Positions 1 to 12,733 of a stretch of DNA of 64,000 bases are shown here, in pieces. The notes beneath the pieces are model-generated. The model searched no databases. It had not been told where the DNA came from and was given only the letters and a program-made list of their open reading frames with translations. Numbering within the stretch: the first letter of the stretch is position 1; the number at the start of each line of letters is the position of its first letter. Both the position numbers and the translations under genes were made by a program. This DNA comes from Eucalyptus grandis (taxonomy: Eukaryota > Streptophyta > Magnoliopsida > Myrtales > Myrtaceae): the NCBI RefSeq assembly GCF_016545825.1, contig NC_052619.1, forward strand, positions 7,455,501 to 7,519,500. The letters are read 5' to 3'.

Positions 1-364
1 TTTTATGTAGTGAGCAGCACAATTAGGGCGATTAATGAATTAGAGGATTTTTCTATGTGCTGCGAGGATATTTCCAAGTGGCGAGTATCTTGTATGTTGC
101 CATGAGCGTATTTTTGGAGCACAACTTCCCTAGTTTCTTGCAAAGTAGAGCCATCCGATTGCTGGGGTCTGGGTTATTATCCATTCCTAGATTAGTGCAG
201 AAGGAGTAAATGCAAAAGGAAAAGGAAGAGGACAGAGTAGAAGAAAAAAAAGAAACAGGATAGCTGAAGAAGAGAGGGTTGAATGATGTTTAAAAAGCTG
301 GCGTTCCTAGACAGCCACCACTGGAGACCAAGGTAGAGAGATTTTTTAACAATTCTGTACAATA

Positions 365-860
365 TCTGGTTTAACCTCAATCCAGACAAAATCGAATTGT
401 ATCTAGCTGCTTATGATGAGCACGTTGCTGCTTTGTATCAACTGAGGGGGTTTATGAAAGGCAGTCTAAGTGCGAGATATCTAGGACTGTCTCTGATTTC
501 TAGCAGGTTGTCAGACAAGGAGAGCAAACCTTTAATTCTTAGGATTACTTCAAGAATGGAAAGCTGGAGATCAAAGCACGAGTCATGCAGGAAGATGGCA
601 ATTGAAAGAATCTGTGAAATCTACCTTGGTTTAACTACTGCTGCCAGAAGATTGTCAAAGCAATAGAAAGCAAGTGCTCCGCAGAGTCTCATTGGATGAT
701 GTTTGTTCTCCAAAGCGTGAGGGAGGTTTGGGATTGAGGAATCCCACAAGCTCTGCAACTCTGCTTGCACCCTGAAGAAGTTTGTGGAGTCTGTTGCTTC
801 AATTTGGATCTATAGAGCAGAAGAGAGAGTAAGTACTCTGTTCCTGTTTGTTGTCCTTTA
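365..860 (+). mobile_element. LINE (L1-type) reverse transcriptase fragment, degenerate
   Basis: The plus strand encodes pieces of the C-terminal half of a plant L1-type ORF2. An open frame at 397-666 contains RYLGLSLISSRL followed by LILRITSRMESW, matching the block just after the polymerase motifs in plant LINEs (the RYLG.PL..KL..D..PL...I..RI.SW pattern). Just upstream, at about 380, LNPDKIELYLAAYDEH fits the preceding SGL.LN..KSEL block, but it is joined to its SGL by a frameshift. At about 712-750 the family motif GGLGLRNP appears in another frame. Stops and frame changes show it is dead. Neither a 5' end nor a poly(A) tail was located, so the limits are approximate. Confidence 0.7.
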
Positions 861-899
861 AATTGCTTGACACTGATTCATTCCTCATAGTTCAGATTG

Positions 900-1478
900 A
901 GGTGGACTCTGACTAGTTGAATGATCGAGCGACAAACATGTATGCACGAGATTCAAAATCAACAGAAAGTGACATGTCTACCTTCAATTGGCAGCGTAAG
1001 ATGAGAGAGATGTTCTTCCATTGCTCATTTTCTTCCACAGAGATGATCAGAATTGGTATATTGGTTAATGCATACTAAGAAGAGAGAACGGTAGAATTTT
1101 TTGATAAGATAATTACGTCTATGTATGCTAAAAAATTACCTCACTACAAGGAGTTATTTATATTCAATATTTGTTTTGTTTTCCAATCCCATCTTACATA
1201 TGAAATAACGATTAATATTCCATATAATTTATGTTGCCATTTAATGCAATTTAACTACCTGCATTTAGGAACCTTTATTTCAGATATACTATGCAGAAAT
1301 GCTTAAAGTATATGGTTTCCAAGTCTTCCTTTTCAACTCATAATGCAATTTATTCGATTAGTGAAGATGTTGAAAAATTATTTGAATTTAGTCGAGTTAT
1401 ACTTGCTCTCTGTGATTCACCACCAAGCATGATTCCAAGACTTAATGTGAACATCAGTGTTTCCACTTTATTTACCTT
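900..1478. other. Intergenic, nothing recognised
   Basis: AT-rich sequence without a convincing gene. The short open frames at 1121-1306 and 1291-1536 have no recognisable motif and no coding-like composition. Confidence 0.5.
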
Positions 1479-1713
1479 TCAACTTGTTAATGGAGCCCAC
1501 AGAAGCACAAAGAAACTTCTGTGGACCCACCAGTAGTTAAACCTCGACTTCTTGAGCCATGGGGGGCTCCTCCTTGTACTTTCGAAATTCGAGTTTCCTT
1601 TCCGGTCATAAAAGTCTTCCAAGGCGGCGATAGTCTTAACCAAACAACCCGGTATACCTACCTTCACCATTTTAAGGGGCAGGCCAAACATCCTTGTGGT
1701 GTCATGTCATGGA

Positions 1714-1895
1714 AGCCAAATACATCTCATCTAACAACCCAATAGAAGCTAACTTCACATCCGAGCTATTTGTCTTGGAAATCCACTTTAGTCACACTAA
1801 AAGGAGCCAAATTTATCTCATCTAACAACCCAATAGAAGCTAACTTCACATCCGAGCCATCTGTTTTGGAAATCCATCTTAGCCACGCTTGAAGG
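1714..1895. repeat. Two-unit tandem repeat, 91-bp period
   Basis: A unit beginning AGCCAAATACATCTCATCTA at 1714 recurs from 1805 (AGCCAAATTTATCTCATCTA) with few differences through the shared AACCCAATAGAAGCTAACTT core. The minus-strand open frame next to it (1479-1691) is not recognised. The whole 1.5-1.9 kb stretch may be a remnant of a repeat or pseudogene. Confidence 0.75.
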
Positions 1896-2276
1896 AATAG
1901 CTCCAGTTACCGGTGACGTCTAGTTAGGGCCATGCTCTATCATTTGCTTTTAGACGCAAATGGTGGGCATGCAATGAAGGATGAGAAGTTGCACATTCAA
2001 GTGTGTTCATAATTCCTGAATTGCTCCTCAGAAACCAAGGATTTTACCATCAGGAAACCATGAAACCGGGATATGCTCATCATACTAATAGATTGAAATC
2101 TACAACAAAAATCTTTAATCATGAACGAATTGTCACCACCCTATATACAAAAATTAACTCCCCCACTCTCTCCTCAAGATTAGTCCATCCCACCCCCAAA
2201 AAATTTCCTAAATGTTTTCATCACTTCCCAAGGTTCCATGAACTTCCACCCTGTGCTGGCGGCGGCGGCGCCGCCT

Positions 2277-3700
2277 TCAAACCCCGTCGTGGTGCCACGA
2301 GAGCACGATCTCCTCCAGCCCCGCCTTCCAATCCCCCCACTGAACCTCCTCGAGGCTCACTCCGCCGTTCCCGACCGTCCTCACCTCCACCATCAACAGC
2401 GACTCCGCGATCTCCGACACCTCCACCGTCAGGACCGACCCGACCCCCTTCCCTAATCCTATGCTCCCCGCCTTCCTCCTCTCCACGCTAAACCCTAATT
2501 TGCTCCCGACGTCCTGGACCTTCTCCGCGATCGCCTCCACCGACGCCTTGGACGTGAACCGCTTCCCCTTCGCACCGGTCGTCGCCTCGAACAGCCCCGA
2601 CAGGTCCAGCCCCGAGGACAGCGAGATTATGTCGAAGGCGTTCATCGTCCCGACCGCGTGGTGCTTGCCATCAGGCATATCGGGTTCGGCGGTCGGGGTT
2701 TGATCGGACCGGGGCTTCGCGTTCAATGATTTCTTGAACCAGGAAGTCTTCACGAGATCCTCGAGGCTCATTCTTGATTTGGGGTTCGGATCGAGAAGCT
2801 GGTAGATTATGTATCTCGCGGGCTTGGAGATCCAATCGGGGAAATTGTAGTCCCTCGTGTGGATTCTCTTGTACAGGGCGACGAGGTTGTGGTCGTCGAA
2901 CGGCATGGAGCCGGCGAGGAGGACGAAGAGGATGACCCCGCAGGACCAGGCGTCGGCCTTGGCGCCGTCGTAGCCGCGGCGGGAGACCACCTCCGGGGCG
3001 GTGTACGCCGGGGTCCCGCAGGCCGTGTGGAGGAGCCCGTCGCGGAGCTGCTCGGGAGCGCCGAGAGGCCGAAGTCGGAGACCTTGAGCGCGCCGGCGGC
3101 GTCGAGCAGCAGGTTCTGGGGCTTGATGTCGCGGTGGACGACGCCGCTCCGGTGGCAGAAGCGGAGGGCGGAGACGAGCTGCTGGAAGTAGCGGCGGGCC
3201 ACGGGCTCGGTGAGGCGGCCGCGGCGGACGATCTTGGAGAAGAGCTCGCCGCCGGTGGCGAGCTCCATGACGAGGTAGATCTTGGTCCGCGTGGCCATCA
3301 CCTCGTGGATCTTGAGTATGTTGGGGTGGGAGTGGAGCCGCCGCATCGCCGCCACCTCCCGGAGTATCTGCGGCTCCATGGCGGACGTCACGGGCTTCGT
3401 CTTGTCGATGATCTTGATGGCCACCGGGGCGCCGTCGGCGAGCGACGTGGCCCGGTACACCTTCGCGAAGCTGCCCCGCCCAAGGAGCTGCCCCATCTGG
3501 TACTTCCCCAGGAGGGCCGCGCCCGAGTCCTGGCGGCCCAGCTGGAGCTTCGGCCCCACGCCTGCCGCGGCGCCGGTGGCCGGAGGAAGAGGAGGAGGAG
3601 TAGGGGCCGCCGGTCCTTGCTTTCCCGGAAACTGGGAGCCGCCGAGATCGGCGGCGCCGGCCGGAGGAGGAGGAGGAGGAGGAGGAGGCGACCCTTCCAT
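2277..3700 (-). CDS. CIPK: CBL-interacting protein kinase (CIPK4/CIPK7-like), intronless, frameshifted in this sequence
   Basis: A SnRK3-type Ser/Thr kinase, which by family knowledge is activated by calcineurin B-like Ca2+ sensors and phosphorylates transporters and other targets. The start at 3700 is chosen because MEGS opens the protein just before a poly-proline tract and lies 73 nt below a TATA box; the in-frame upstream codons run across that TATA box. Visible motifs: glycine loop GRGSFAKV (residues 74-81), ATP-binding Lys96, catalytic HRDIKPQN (189-196), DFG (209-211), then in another frame APE (about 235-237) and the NAF/FISL motif [19 protein letters not shown] (about 353-371), followed by a C-terminal PPI-like region ending LEEIVLSW. 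The frames meet at a G run, 3054-3056, where one base is missing. Counting that base, the total is 474 codons, normal for the family. Lack of introns and the [14 protein letters not shown] activation loop fit the CIPK4/CIPK7 clade. As written, only a 297-residue truncated kinase could be made. A base-call or assembly error is a real alternative. Confidence 0.9.
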
Positions 3701-3772
3701 GGAACTGTGCGTCGTATGTACAGGGGAGGAGTGGCTGACGGGGGGTGGAGGGTTCCGCACGAGCTTCTGACA

Positions 3773-3780
3773 TATTTATA
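3773..3780 (-). promoter_or_regulatory. TATA box of the CIPK gene
   Basis: On the minus strand the sequence reads TATAAATA, 73-80 nt upstream of the chosen start codon. This leaves room for a transcription start near 3745 and a leader of about 45 nt. It also argues against using the longer in-frame extension that runs through this site. Confidence 0.6.
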
Positions 3781-6550
3781 CGAGTCTTCGGAAGGAACGA
3801 GGAAGGACCGGTCGGGTGAAGTTACGAAAGTGCCCTCCCGGAGGGGCTTTCCCTTATCGTTTGGTTGTCAATTAGGGAAGGACAAGCTGGCTTTGGTTAG
3901 CCCGGTACCTTGATGAGGTAGTGTTGACTCGGCGTAGCGATCCAATCCCCTTCTTTCTTTTTTAAGAATAAAAAGAAGACACGAAATTAATTGATTGGTT
4001 TTTACTCTTTCAAACCTCTTTTTGACTGCGCAAAATTGTAAATAGAATAAAATAATATCCAGGCATATTCGTCGTCTTGATTACGTGCAATTAATGGCCT
4101 GCCTTCCTCGTTGGCTCGAGCCGTTTGGGGGGCTTTGACTGTTTTCGAGAACAGAAAGGAAGAACAAAGGAAACGCATTTACAAAAAGAAAAATCCCTTT
4201 TTCTCTTGCGTGCTTTCAAATTGGATCTCGATTAGAAATCAAGCTGGCAAAGATAATCAAAACCAAATTATTCTGAAGCCCCCATCATCATCCGCATTTG
4301 ATACAGTAATTTGTCTTATGTAAATTATTGAGGGTATTAGGAAAAATGCAATGAACCCTTTTGAAAAGCTTTCCCATTTATCAAGATTTGTTGGTGATTT
4401 TGCGAAGGCGATTTAATTAATTTACTGCGATTATGGTTCAACAAGTAAGATCTGCGCTAATTGCATTTCTGATTCCATAAATAAATGATCCTTTCTTTTT
4501 TTTTTTTTTTTGGGCAAGGTAAAGTGAGGATGCTCAAGAGGGAAACACAGCAACCCCTCTAATTTCATTTTATGAAATGGATGTAGTTACCATCGGATGA
4601 TTTTCCTTCATTATATTGTTGCATTTAATTCCAATAGCCATAATCAGTCGCATAATCTTCTATGTCACTTTTCAAAATTTGAATCCTTACCGCCACATTT
4701 TCTCTCATTCATTTGAATTTTTTCGAAGACATAATTATTGAACTTGTTTATGGCTATACTCTTGTTTCGCTAAAATTCATTCGAGCTTAGTCCAAGTCAA
4801 TTTCAGGCCTAAAATTTGAGGCCCTTATTAGCTCACCCGAAAATATAATATAGAATATTTGGTTTGAGTGAGTTTGAGCTTTCTCGCTCCCAGTCTAATT
4901 TTTTTTTTTCCCCTCACCCCTCGCAATTATAACATCGCCATAATTTGTAAAGAAAATATAAAGATAGATCTCCAAAAAAGTTCGTAAACCATAAAAAAAA
5001 AAAAAAAAGTGCCAACATAGGCCCAGGTGCATAATGAGGGAATCTCCTATTCACCATTTCGTCCATTTCATTTTGGGGACGCAAGCAGTCCTATTTTGTC
5101 GGTAATGCAGGGAGAGAGAGAAGCGGAAATGAACGGCAGATATTTTCCGGGAGAGCAAGTTGTCGAAAGGAGCAGGTGCACGAAAAGGAAAGAAAACATA
5201 TGGAAGAAGGCAGCTAGTGAAAGTTACCGCCGCTTTGAAATAAACAAATCGAAGACAGCGACGCCAACGTTGTATTAAAAAATATCCTTAAATGGGCAGA
5301 TCCTCAATAAATGCTAGGACGATGATACTGACGATACGATGGCGGCAAGATCGGCCAATCACGTGCATCCGAAGGAGGGGCAAATTCAAGAGAACGAAAA
5401 AGAAGAAAATGTTGCTGTTGCCTGTTGGAGGTGTGGTTTCCCAGTCATTTCCCCAGGAATTTTCTCGGCCGAGAGGGAGAAAGACCGAGGAAAGCGACGT
5501 TTGCGGGGCTGGAGCGTGGAGGGCGTCGTTTTGGAGTCCGGCTGGCTGCCACTGCCACCGCCATCAAGACTCATGATTTACATTACAACAACATGCGCAA
5601 ATTGAATTGAATATTATCTCCTGAATCCGCCGAAGTTTGCTGCAACTTGGTGGGGTTTTCCGGGTCAAAGGTTCGACCATTTTCGCCAGTTGCTGGGAAA
5701 GTTCACTTCACGGGGTTGGTGGGGTGCGGTGCGGCCTTTGTCTCTGCACCGATCGCTTTCGCAATGGAGAAACACGCTGGGGGGACGCGCTGACTGATTT
5801 TTCTGTATAGCTGGATTGGGATTTCTTCTGCATATGGGAAAGATACATGCAATTGCTTAATACAAGATAAAAGTTCTTTCACGTAAAGTCTACCGGACAA
5901 TTTACAAAGGAATGACCTTGTTTTGAGTGCATGTTCAAAAGTTACAAGCATGGAGAGTTCTCGAATTATCAATCGATTAGCAATTTGGTCTATATTATTT
6001 ACATCTGTCTACAAATAAAATAAATGAAGATTATCTTTACCACCATATCAATATTCTTTTGAAAGTAGGATGACGAGACTATTTTCTTGAAACTTAACCT
6101 ATTCCCATATGATTTCTTGAACAATTTGCAGAAGATTTAACGGGGAGCATACCAATTCTTTCTCCAACAATTTTGATGTCAAGAGTACAATCTTGGACAA
6201 GAAGAAGAAGAGATTTTGCTTATTCAAATGATTAGCCTTTAGTACATAGGCTAAGTAAATCTTTTATTCATAAGCCACCTGCACTTTTTTTAGTGGGCTT
6301 GTGTTAGGAAAATTAAACTCATGATGGGTCATATATAACCCCCCTCCCCAAAAAAAAAAAAAGAGCCATGGACTTTTTTTTTTTTTGCAGAGAAGCTATC
6401 ATTTCATGATACGAGCCCATCAAGTGATGCTTCACCTAATTTTAAATTTCACAATATAAATAAAAAATATTAGCACCATATTTTGGGACATGAATTGCAC
6501 TATTTCAATTAATTAATCATTTAGATGTTCGACTCGTACAATTTCTTAAT
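3781..6550. other. Intergenic region upstream of CIPK
   Basis: Contains the upstream region of the CIPK gene, poly-T and poly-A runs (about 4495-4512, 4995-5008, 6349-6362) and no supported gene. Short frames at 5027-5610 and 5703-5972 overlap each other in several frames and lack recognisable motifs. Confidence 0.5.
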
Positions 6551-6559
6551 TTTCCTTCC

Positions 6560-6597
<38 letters not shown>

Positions 6598-6628
6598 TTT
6601 TATTATTTTATTATTTTTATTATTTTAT
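6560..6628. repeat. (ATT)n microsatellite, interrupted
   Basis: About fourteen TTA units followed by T-rich interruptions and further TTATT units. Confidence 0.9.
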
Positions 6629-6920
6629 GTTTTTGCAAAATAGTGTCCGCATCGCATTAGCGACAGAAAGAGCCATATAAAATATCCAGTAGAAAGATAT
6701 CAAATCGTTGTCGTTGTCGCTTAGCCGTCTTTGTAGAGAAATCGCTTAAAACGGGAGTTCTGAAGCTCGTTGATGTCCTTTTCTTTCTTTTATTTTTCTC
6801 TCGTATTTTATATGAATTTGTCCTCATGCGTGTTTCCGGTGGCTGCTGAAAATACTACACTCGGGTACTTCCAAATCCAAGAAGAAAACCTACCGTGCAA
6901 ATTGAAGAGATTGAAACCGT

Positions 6921-7026
<106 letters not shown>

Positions 7027-7394
7027 TGTTATTTTTATTACTAACATATGACTTTACCAGGCATTCTATTTCCCCCGAATTCCGGTAAATAAGAATCGAA
7101 GTATATGCTAATTGTGTGGTTACTAATTGCCGGTCAAGGAGTATCGATTCATCAGATTTGAAAAAAGAATTTTCTTTTCTTTAAAGGCAAATAAAAACGT
7201 GTCACGACAATTTAAGTATGATATAAAATAACGGGTTCAAACTTACTTCCTTAAGCATACATCCTCTTCTATTGTTACCACTTGTGTCATCCCTTCTTTA
7301 CTTAACCCAGTATTAGCCATTCTTGCGATGCTTGTCAGTAATAGCTCGATAACTCTAGCCACTTAGATTTACATTGGCAAAAGAATAAGGAATG

Positions 7395-7845
7395 TATCAA
7401 ATGCATCATTGAATTTGAGAATTATATATGCAATGTGGATCTTGTAATCACTCTTCTTTTCAAACTTGAGTGGCTTCTACACTAAGTACATATTAATTAT
7501 GCATTATTTAGTGCACTATACTTCAAATAAGTATATAACAATACGTAAAGAGAACATGTTATTTAGTCTGACTGACCTTTATATCACAATAGACTTTACT
7601 ATAAACTCATCTTTATTATTTCTCTCTCTCTCTCTAAAATATACTTGTATCGAGTCTCACATGAATCATGGTGGACTAAATAAGGATAAACTAGATTATC
7701 TTTTATATGCGTATGATGCTTTTCTCCTCCTTTCCATTTATTTCCCATTTTTTTTTATGACAAAGCAAATGGGGATGACCCAACGAAAAATCTTCGGCGA
7801 TTGGCACTTTTGGGAGCAAAAGGGACAATCCCAATATTTGCAACA
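7395..7845. repeat. Direct repeat, copy 1 (partner at about 8090-8735)
   Basis: Shares long blocks with the partner: GTGGCTTCTACAC, ATATCACAATAGACTTTA, GAGTCTCACATGAATCATG, and the terminal ACAAAGCAAATGGGGA followed by TTTTGGGAGCAAAAG. The two lie about 0.75 kb apart in the same orientation. No coding function was seen. Confidence 0.8.
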
Positions 7846-8064
7846 TGTAGGATAGTTGGCACTAATTAGACCACCATTTTAGTGATTTTCAATTAAAATT
7901 AGCTGGAAGTACTATATTGGTGATTTGTTAAAAGATTTAGGACTAAATCAACAATTCCTTTAATGGTATAGGACTAAATTTGCTTGAATTGGCAAATTGT
8001 CAAAAAATTTAGAATTAAATTGACATAATTAAAAATTTTACGATTAAATTGGTTACCATACAAT

Positions 8065-8388
8065 ATGTTAAAGAATTTTTGGGCAATTTCCCCATGTATC
8101 AAATTCATAATTGAATTTGAGATTTCTAAATGCAATGCAGATCTTGTAACCACTCTTCTTTTCAAACTTGAGTGGCTTCTACACAAACTACATATTAATT
8201 ATGTATTGTTTAGCGCACCATACAATATGTTAAAGATTTTTTGGGCAATTTCCCCATGTATCAAATTCATAATTGAATTTGAGATTTCTAAATGCAATGC
8301 AGATCTTGTAACCACTCTTCTTTTCAAACTTGAGTGGCTTCTACACAAACTACATATTAATTATGTATTGTTTAGCGCACCATACTTC
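8065..8388. repeat. 162-bp tandem duplication
   Basis: The unit beginning ATGTTAAAGAATTTTTGGGC at 8065 repeats from 8227 with almost no changes. Since 162 is a multiple of three, an open frame of 109 codons (8065-8394) runs through both units and encodes the same 54 residues twice. The frame has no family resemblance and is probably a by-product of the duplication. Confidence 0.9.
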
Positions 8389-8735
8389 AAATAAATATAT
8401 AACAATACGCAAAGAGCACACATTTTTCTGTCCCACTCACCTTTATATCACAATAGACTTTATTATAAACTCACCTTCATTCCTTTCTATTTCATAACTC
8501 TTCTTCTCTCTCTATATATCTATATTCCTTGAGTCTCACATGAATCATGATGGACTAAATAAGAATTCTCGGTCAAAAATAAGGGTAAACTAAATTATCT
8601 TTTGATACGCGTATAATGCTTTTCTTCTCCTTTTCCATTAATTTTTCATTTTTTAACGACAAAGCAAATGGGGACGACCCATTGAAAAAATCTTCAGCGG
8701 CTGTCGCTTTTGGGAGCAAAAGCGGCAATCCCATT
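8090..8735. repeat. Direct repeat, copy 2 (partner at 7395-7845)
   Basis: Second copy of the direct repeat described at 7395. It includes the second half of the 162-bp tandem duplication and then the part ending in TTTTGGGAGCAAAAG. Divergence by eye is moderate, with several small indels. Confidence 0.75.
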
Positions 8736-8739
8736 TATT

Positions 8740-9290
8740 CGATACTGATGGTGCATACACTAGAAAGAGCGCATTCACATAAATCGAAGTGCACAAGTGA
8801 TGTCCAACTAATAACAGCATAAAAAAAGGAACATGGAGGAGGCAGGATTATAATACTTGTGTAGTTTATCGCAATTATCGTCTCTCTGTGCACTAGATAT
8901 TTTGATTTATTAGGTTAATTTAATTCTGAGGAAGCACACAAATTGTCCTGCCATTTGCATAGAGCGCAATTCATAGAGTGAGGTAAATAACACTTCAAAT
9001 TATTACGAATAAAGAAACTTGTTATTTGAACATGAGATTTGTCGCATCTAAAAGAAAACCTATATTAATCAGAGGTTTTGATGCGAAATTCTTTCTAACT
9101 ATAGATCACCAGGTTTTTCTTGTCCGGTAATGAGTTATAGACTAATACAATGCATGCAAAATTCAACCAAGAACGTAGATGACTAAACCCGTCGTTATTA
9201 AACAATTTGGGACCTTTTTTGTTGGCATTTTCTAATTGGAAGTACGTACGGTTTTTTTAAAGTCTTGCGAGGAAGGCATGTGAGGTTTTT
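8740..9290. other. Intergenic, nothing recognised
   Basis: AT-rich sequence preceding the A/B tandem block. No gene, RNA or element boundary could be supported. Confidence 0.5.
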
Positions 9291-12200
9291 GTCAATTAGC
9301 ACCATAAGAAATTCGAGCTCTACCAAAGAACCAAATTCATTGGTAAAGCCAACAATTTTGTCGCTACAGACACTAGCGACGAGAAAAGCTTTGTCACCAC
9401 CTTTCGTTGATAAGTGAAGCTGCATAAGCATAGTTCTTGGCGACAAATTCATATGATTGCCATAGTGTGGTGAAAGTAAGATTCATTGCCAAAAGCTTGT
9501 CTATAGCAATGAAATTTAGATTATCATTGTTAAGCTCAAACTGTGAAAATATATAATAGTATAAGTAAATAGGGTTTTAGAAGGATTTGAGCTCAAAAGT
9601 TCACGCTTTCGTAACCATGGATGAAAGTCAATTGGTTTTCTTGGATCTCTAGCGCCAAAATTACAATTTTCATTCAATACTTGGTTTAAACATTGAAATG
9701 ATAATTTCACTTAGGAGTCACAGCTCATGGTTAAATCGATCTAAAGAAGCAAGTGCAAAACAAACAGGTGTGTTATTTTGACGATCTGGAAATGAGCTCA
9801 AAAAAATATTTTAGATCTACATTGATGTAATTAAAATAAAACATTTTCTTGCTTTATATAATATATAATATCAATACTCTTATAGCTGAAACATGTGGAG
9901 AATCAAGCACATGATTTATATTCTAAACATTTCAAAACTTTAGGAGGACAAGCAACCACACACATTCAACAGAAATTAAAATTTCACGGCTGATAATTCT
10001 GTGTTCTGTAAAATTTAAGGGGAAGCTGCAACACTTGATATTGGGAACGCAAGGGCACAGCAGTTGATTTTTTTTATGAAATCCAAACAAGAACTTAATA
10101 GTGCCAAGAAAATCTAATAACAAATAATTTTGAGCAAATAATTTTGACATAAATCCTTCTTTTTTTTAACTGATGAGACAAGAATTTCCTATTATCTAAG
10201 GGAATATCAAACTTGTAGATATGTAATTAAAATAAACTGGACATCAAAAGAGGCGCACCGCCTAGTGTGGTTGTCCAATGATAAAAGAAGTGCACTGCCT
10301 TTCACGATATTACAATTTTGAGCCATGTGAATGAATGGCCAGGTTGTACCATGGAAGTTTGTTGCCTCATGTGGAGAGATTTATAGGCTTCTGGCACGCT
10401 ACACTCACGGGTGGACCGATTAATTACAGGTTAAACCAAACATTTCACGGAAAGTGGGTAATGTTTATTTAGGACAATTGCACAACTCCGTCCTCCCAAC
10501 CCTTATTACCAATAAAAGAAAAAAGAAACAAAATGCGTTTCTCTTTCTTGTATTCTACTATTTCTTTGTCTAAGATGAGAGTTTCCTCACTGGAATATAC
10601 CGAGCATATGAGGACATTTGACTCCAAGAGAGATCTACTACCAACCAAATTGCCTGGCTAAGATTCCATTCAGGGTAGTGGCCAATCGGCATGGGTGGAA
10701 ACTAATAGCTATTGAATATTATAAAACGATATGGTAATTTAATTGCTTATAGTATAATAAACAAATTATTACTGAGGAAATTCTGGACCACTATGTGCTT
10801 GGAAGGACTAGCGGATGCCACATTAAAGAAATTTTCCTGCCGTTGAAAAAATCTGCATTATAATATAGTTCATCTCTCTAGTGCAAGTGGCCATAATCAT
10901 GCATACTATTTTATCGACGGCTAATTATTTCATTGCGAATTATTGGATGTTCTGGACATGGACCAATGACAAGACACCGATAAGTTGCCAAATAATCCCT
11001 AGTCGGACCGCTAGAAATAGTGTGTTAGATTTGGGTGTCAACATCATAAATTACACAACGCCTGTTGGCTCCAACATACGAGAGCTTTCTCGTGAACATG
11101 GCTTGTTGGCAAGGAGGGAGACCTCATGAATGTGGCAAAGACAAAGGATGACATCCTTTTCTTTCTCAACCTTCCGATGCCTTTCACATCTTATTAGGGT
11201 CAAGTTTCAATTTTCATGCCCCATTAAAAAAATCAATTTAATTAGTACGTTGTTTTGATCTATCTCCCCTTTCACATAGTTTTTCGAATGATTTATTCTA
11301 ATTTGAATGCATGAAAGGTTGCAAAAAAATCTAATGTTATTTCGAATGTGTATATTTGCTACTTTATCTAGTAGTTTTAACTTTTTGATCTTCATCGATC
11401 CTTCCTACAATTGCACCATTTAACGTGTCGTTTCAACATTGGAGATTAAATTAGATTTAGACCATGTAATATTATGTGAAACATGGAGATTTGTAGTTTA
11501 CAAAGAAACTAAGACAAAAATTAGTGGCGATCTCTCGTGTTTTTCAAGATTTGATTGATCGCACCGACTTCTTTATGGCTCTAGCAAAATCTCCTATAAT
11601 TGGTTAAATGTGTATGTAAAATTACATTAAGAAAGACTTAGTTTAATCACTCGCGAGTTAATTGAGGTTGGTCATCACTTTAGATTTATGCTAAATATTT
11701 ATATTATTACTATTTCGGGTTTGAGATTTGTTACCTAATATTTTGTGGTACCCAAGATTCCCAACAAAAAAAACCTCTTCCCTCTTTTGAAAATCTTTTG
11801 TAGGCTCACCGCTTTATATTTTGAAGCCGAGAGCCTACTTACTTTGATTGCTTTTTCTTCCCTCTCATGATTTGTTTTGAGACTTTGTGTGTGTGAATAA
11901 ATTTCTACAATTGATCTTGGGTTAACATGGAGATCAAGTTGACCATTTGTCTTGTCAACAGCCATCAATGAGGATATTCATGATGTGGCTTCACAATCTC
12001 TTTGAAATTAGGCCGCCCTCTTCTTCCAATTTATATTTAGGTCTAGATTTGGGGATTTTACTCTCTCGAACTATATATAGATATAGATTTAGGAGTCCTT
12101 TATAGGTACTTGATCTCTGTTCTTTCAACATAGTGATGTTGGTGTCTCTACATAACTAGGGTGATGAGGATGTTGAACCTAGGTATGTACTATAAATCGT

Positions 12201-12733
12201 TGCAAATGGAGTTATAGATCTCGGTGTGTGCTCATCAATAAAACTAGTAATCGGCCATTGAAAGTTTACTATAATAGATCTATTCTTGAGGGATAAGAGT
12301 GTGCTTTTAGCTGCATATTATGCTTTGTTATTTAAATTCTAGCATTTGCTTTGTTTTGCGGTTATTTAGGATTTGCTAGACTTGAAATCTTCTTTGTATC
12401 TCTTGAGTATTATTTTAAAAAAAAGACCGAAATTCTTTTTGAAAAAATAAAATTTCGAAAAGTGAAAGAAGAAAAGACTATTGTTATTGCAATAATGCAA
12501 GGCTATGCCTAACATCATTCCTGAATGACTATGATTAAGAATCGATCAAACTTTTATGTCCCTCTCCCTTTCGTGCATGAAAAGCCAGCTTCAAGTTAAT
12601 TATAGGTTTCCAAAATTAATGGCCCCCATTTGGGACAATTAATGTCACTTTCCTAAATCAGCAAGTAACATTTGATATCATTTAAATCTAGTGTCAATTA
12701 AGTAAATAGTCAATCTCTATTAAAAAGGGTCTA
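9291..12733. repeat. Repeat A, first unit of a 3.44-kb tandem pair
   Basis: Starts at GTCAATTAGC (9291) and runs directly into unit B, whose start (12734) has the same sequence. Matching landmarks in order are the GAGCTCTACCAA block (9315 and 12758), the CCAATGACAAGACACCGATA block (10962, and 14303 with one mismatch), and the TATTGTTATTGCAATAATGC block (12479 and 15921). The spacing is close to 3.44 kb throughout. Many short frames occur but none is recognisable or conserved in both units, so I read it as non-coding. Its origin (old transposon or ordinary intergenic DNA) is unknown. Confidence 0.85.

Noticed and set aside
2277..3773. 498-codon minus-strand frame as one protein
   Set aside because: Only its C-terminal 258 residues are kinase. 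The N-terminal half is an Arg/Pro/Ala-rich shadow of the real kinase frame before the frameshift at 3054-3056.
2859..3913. Plus-strand frames of 110-259 codons opposite the CIPK
   Set aside because: GC-rich antisense shadows of the kinase gene with no domain resemblance.
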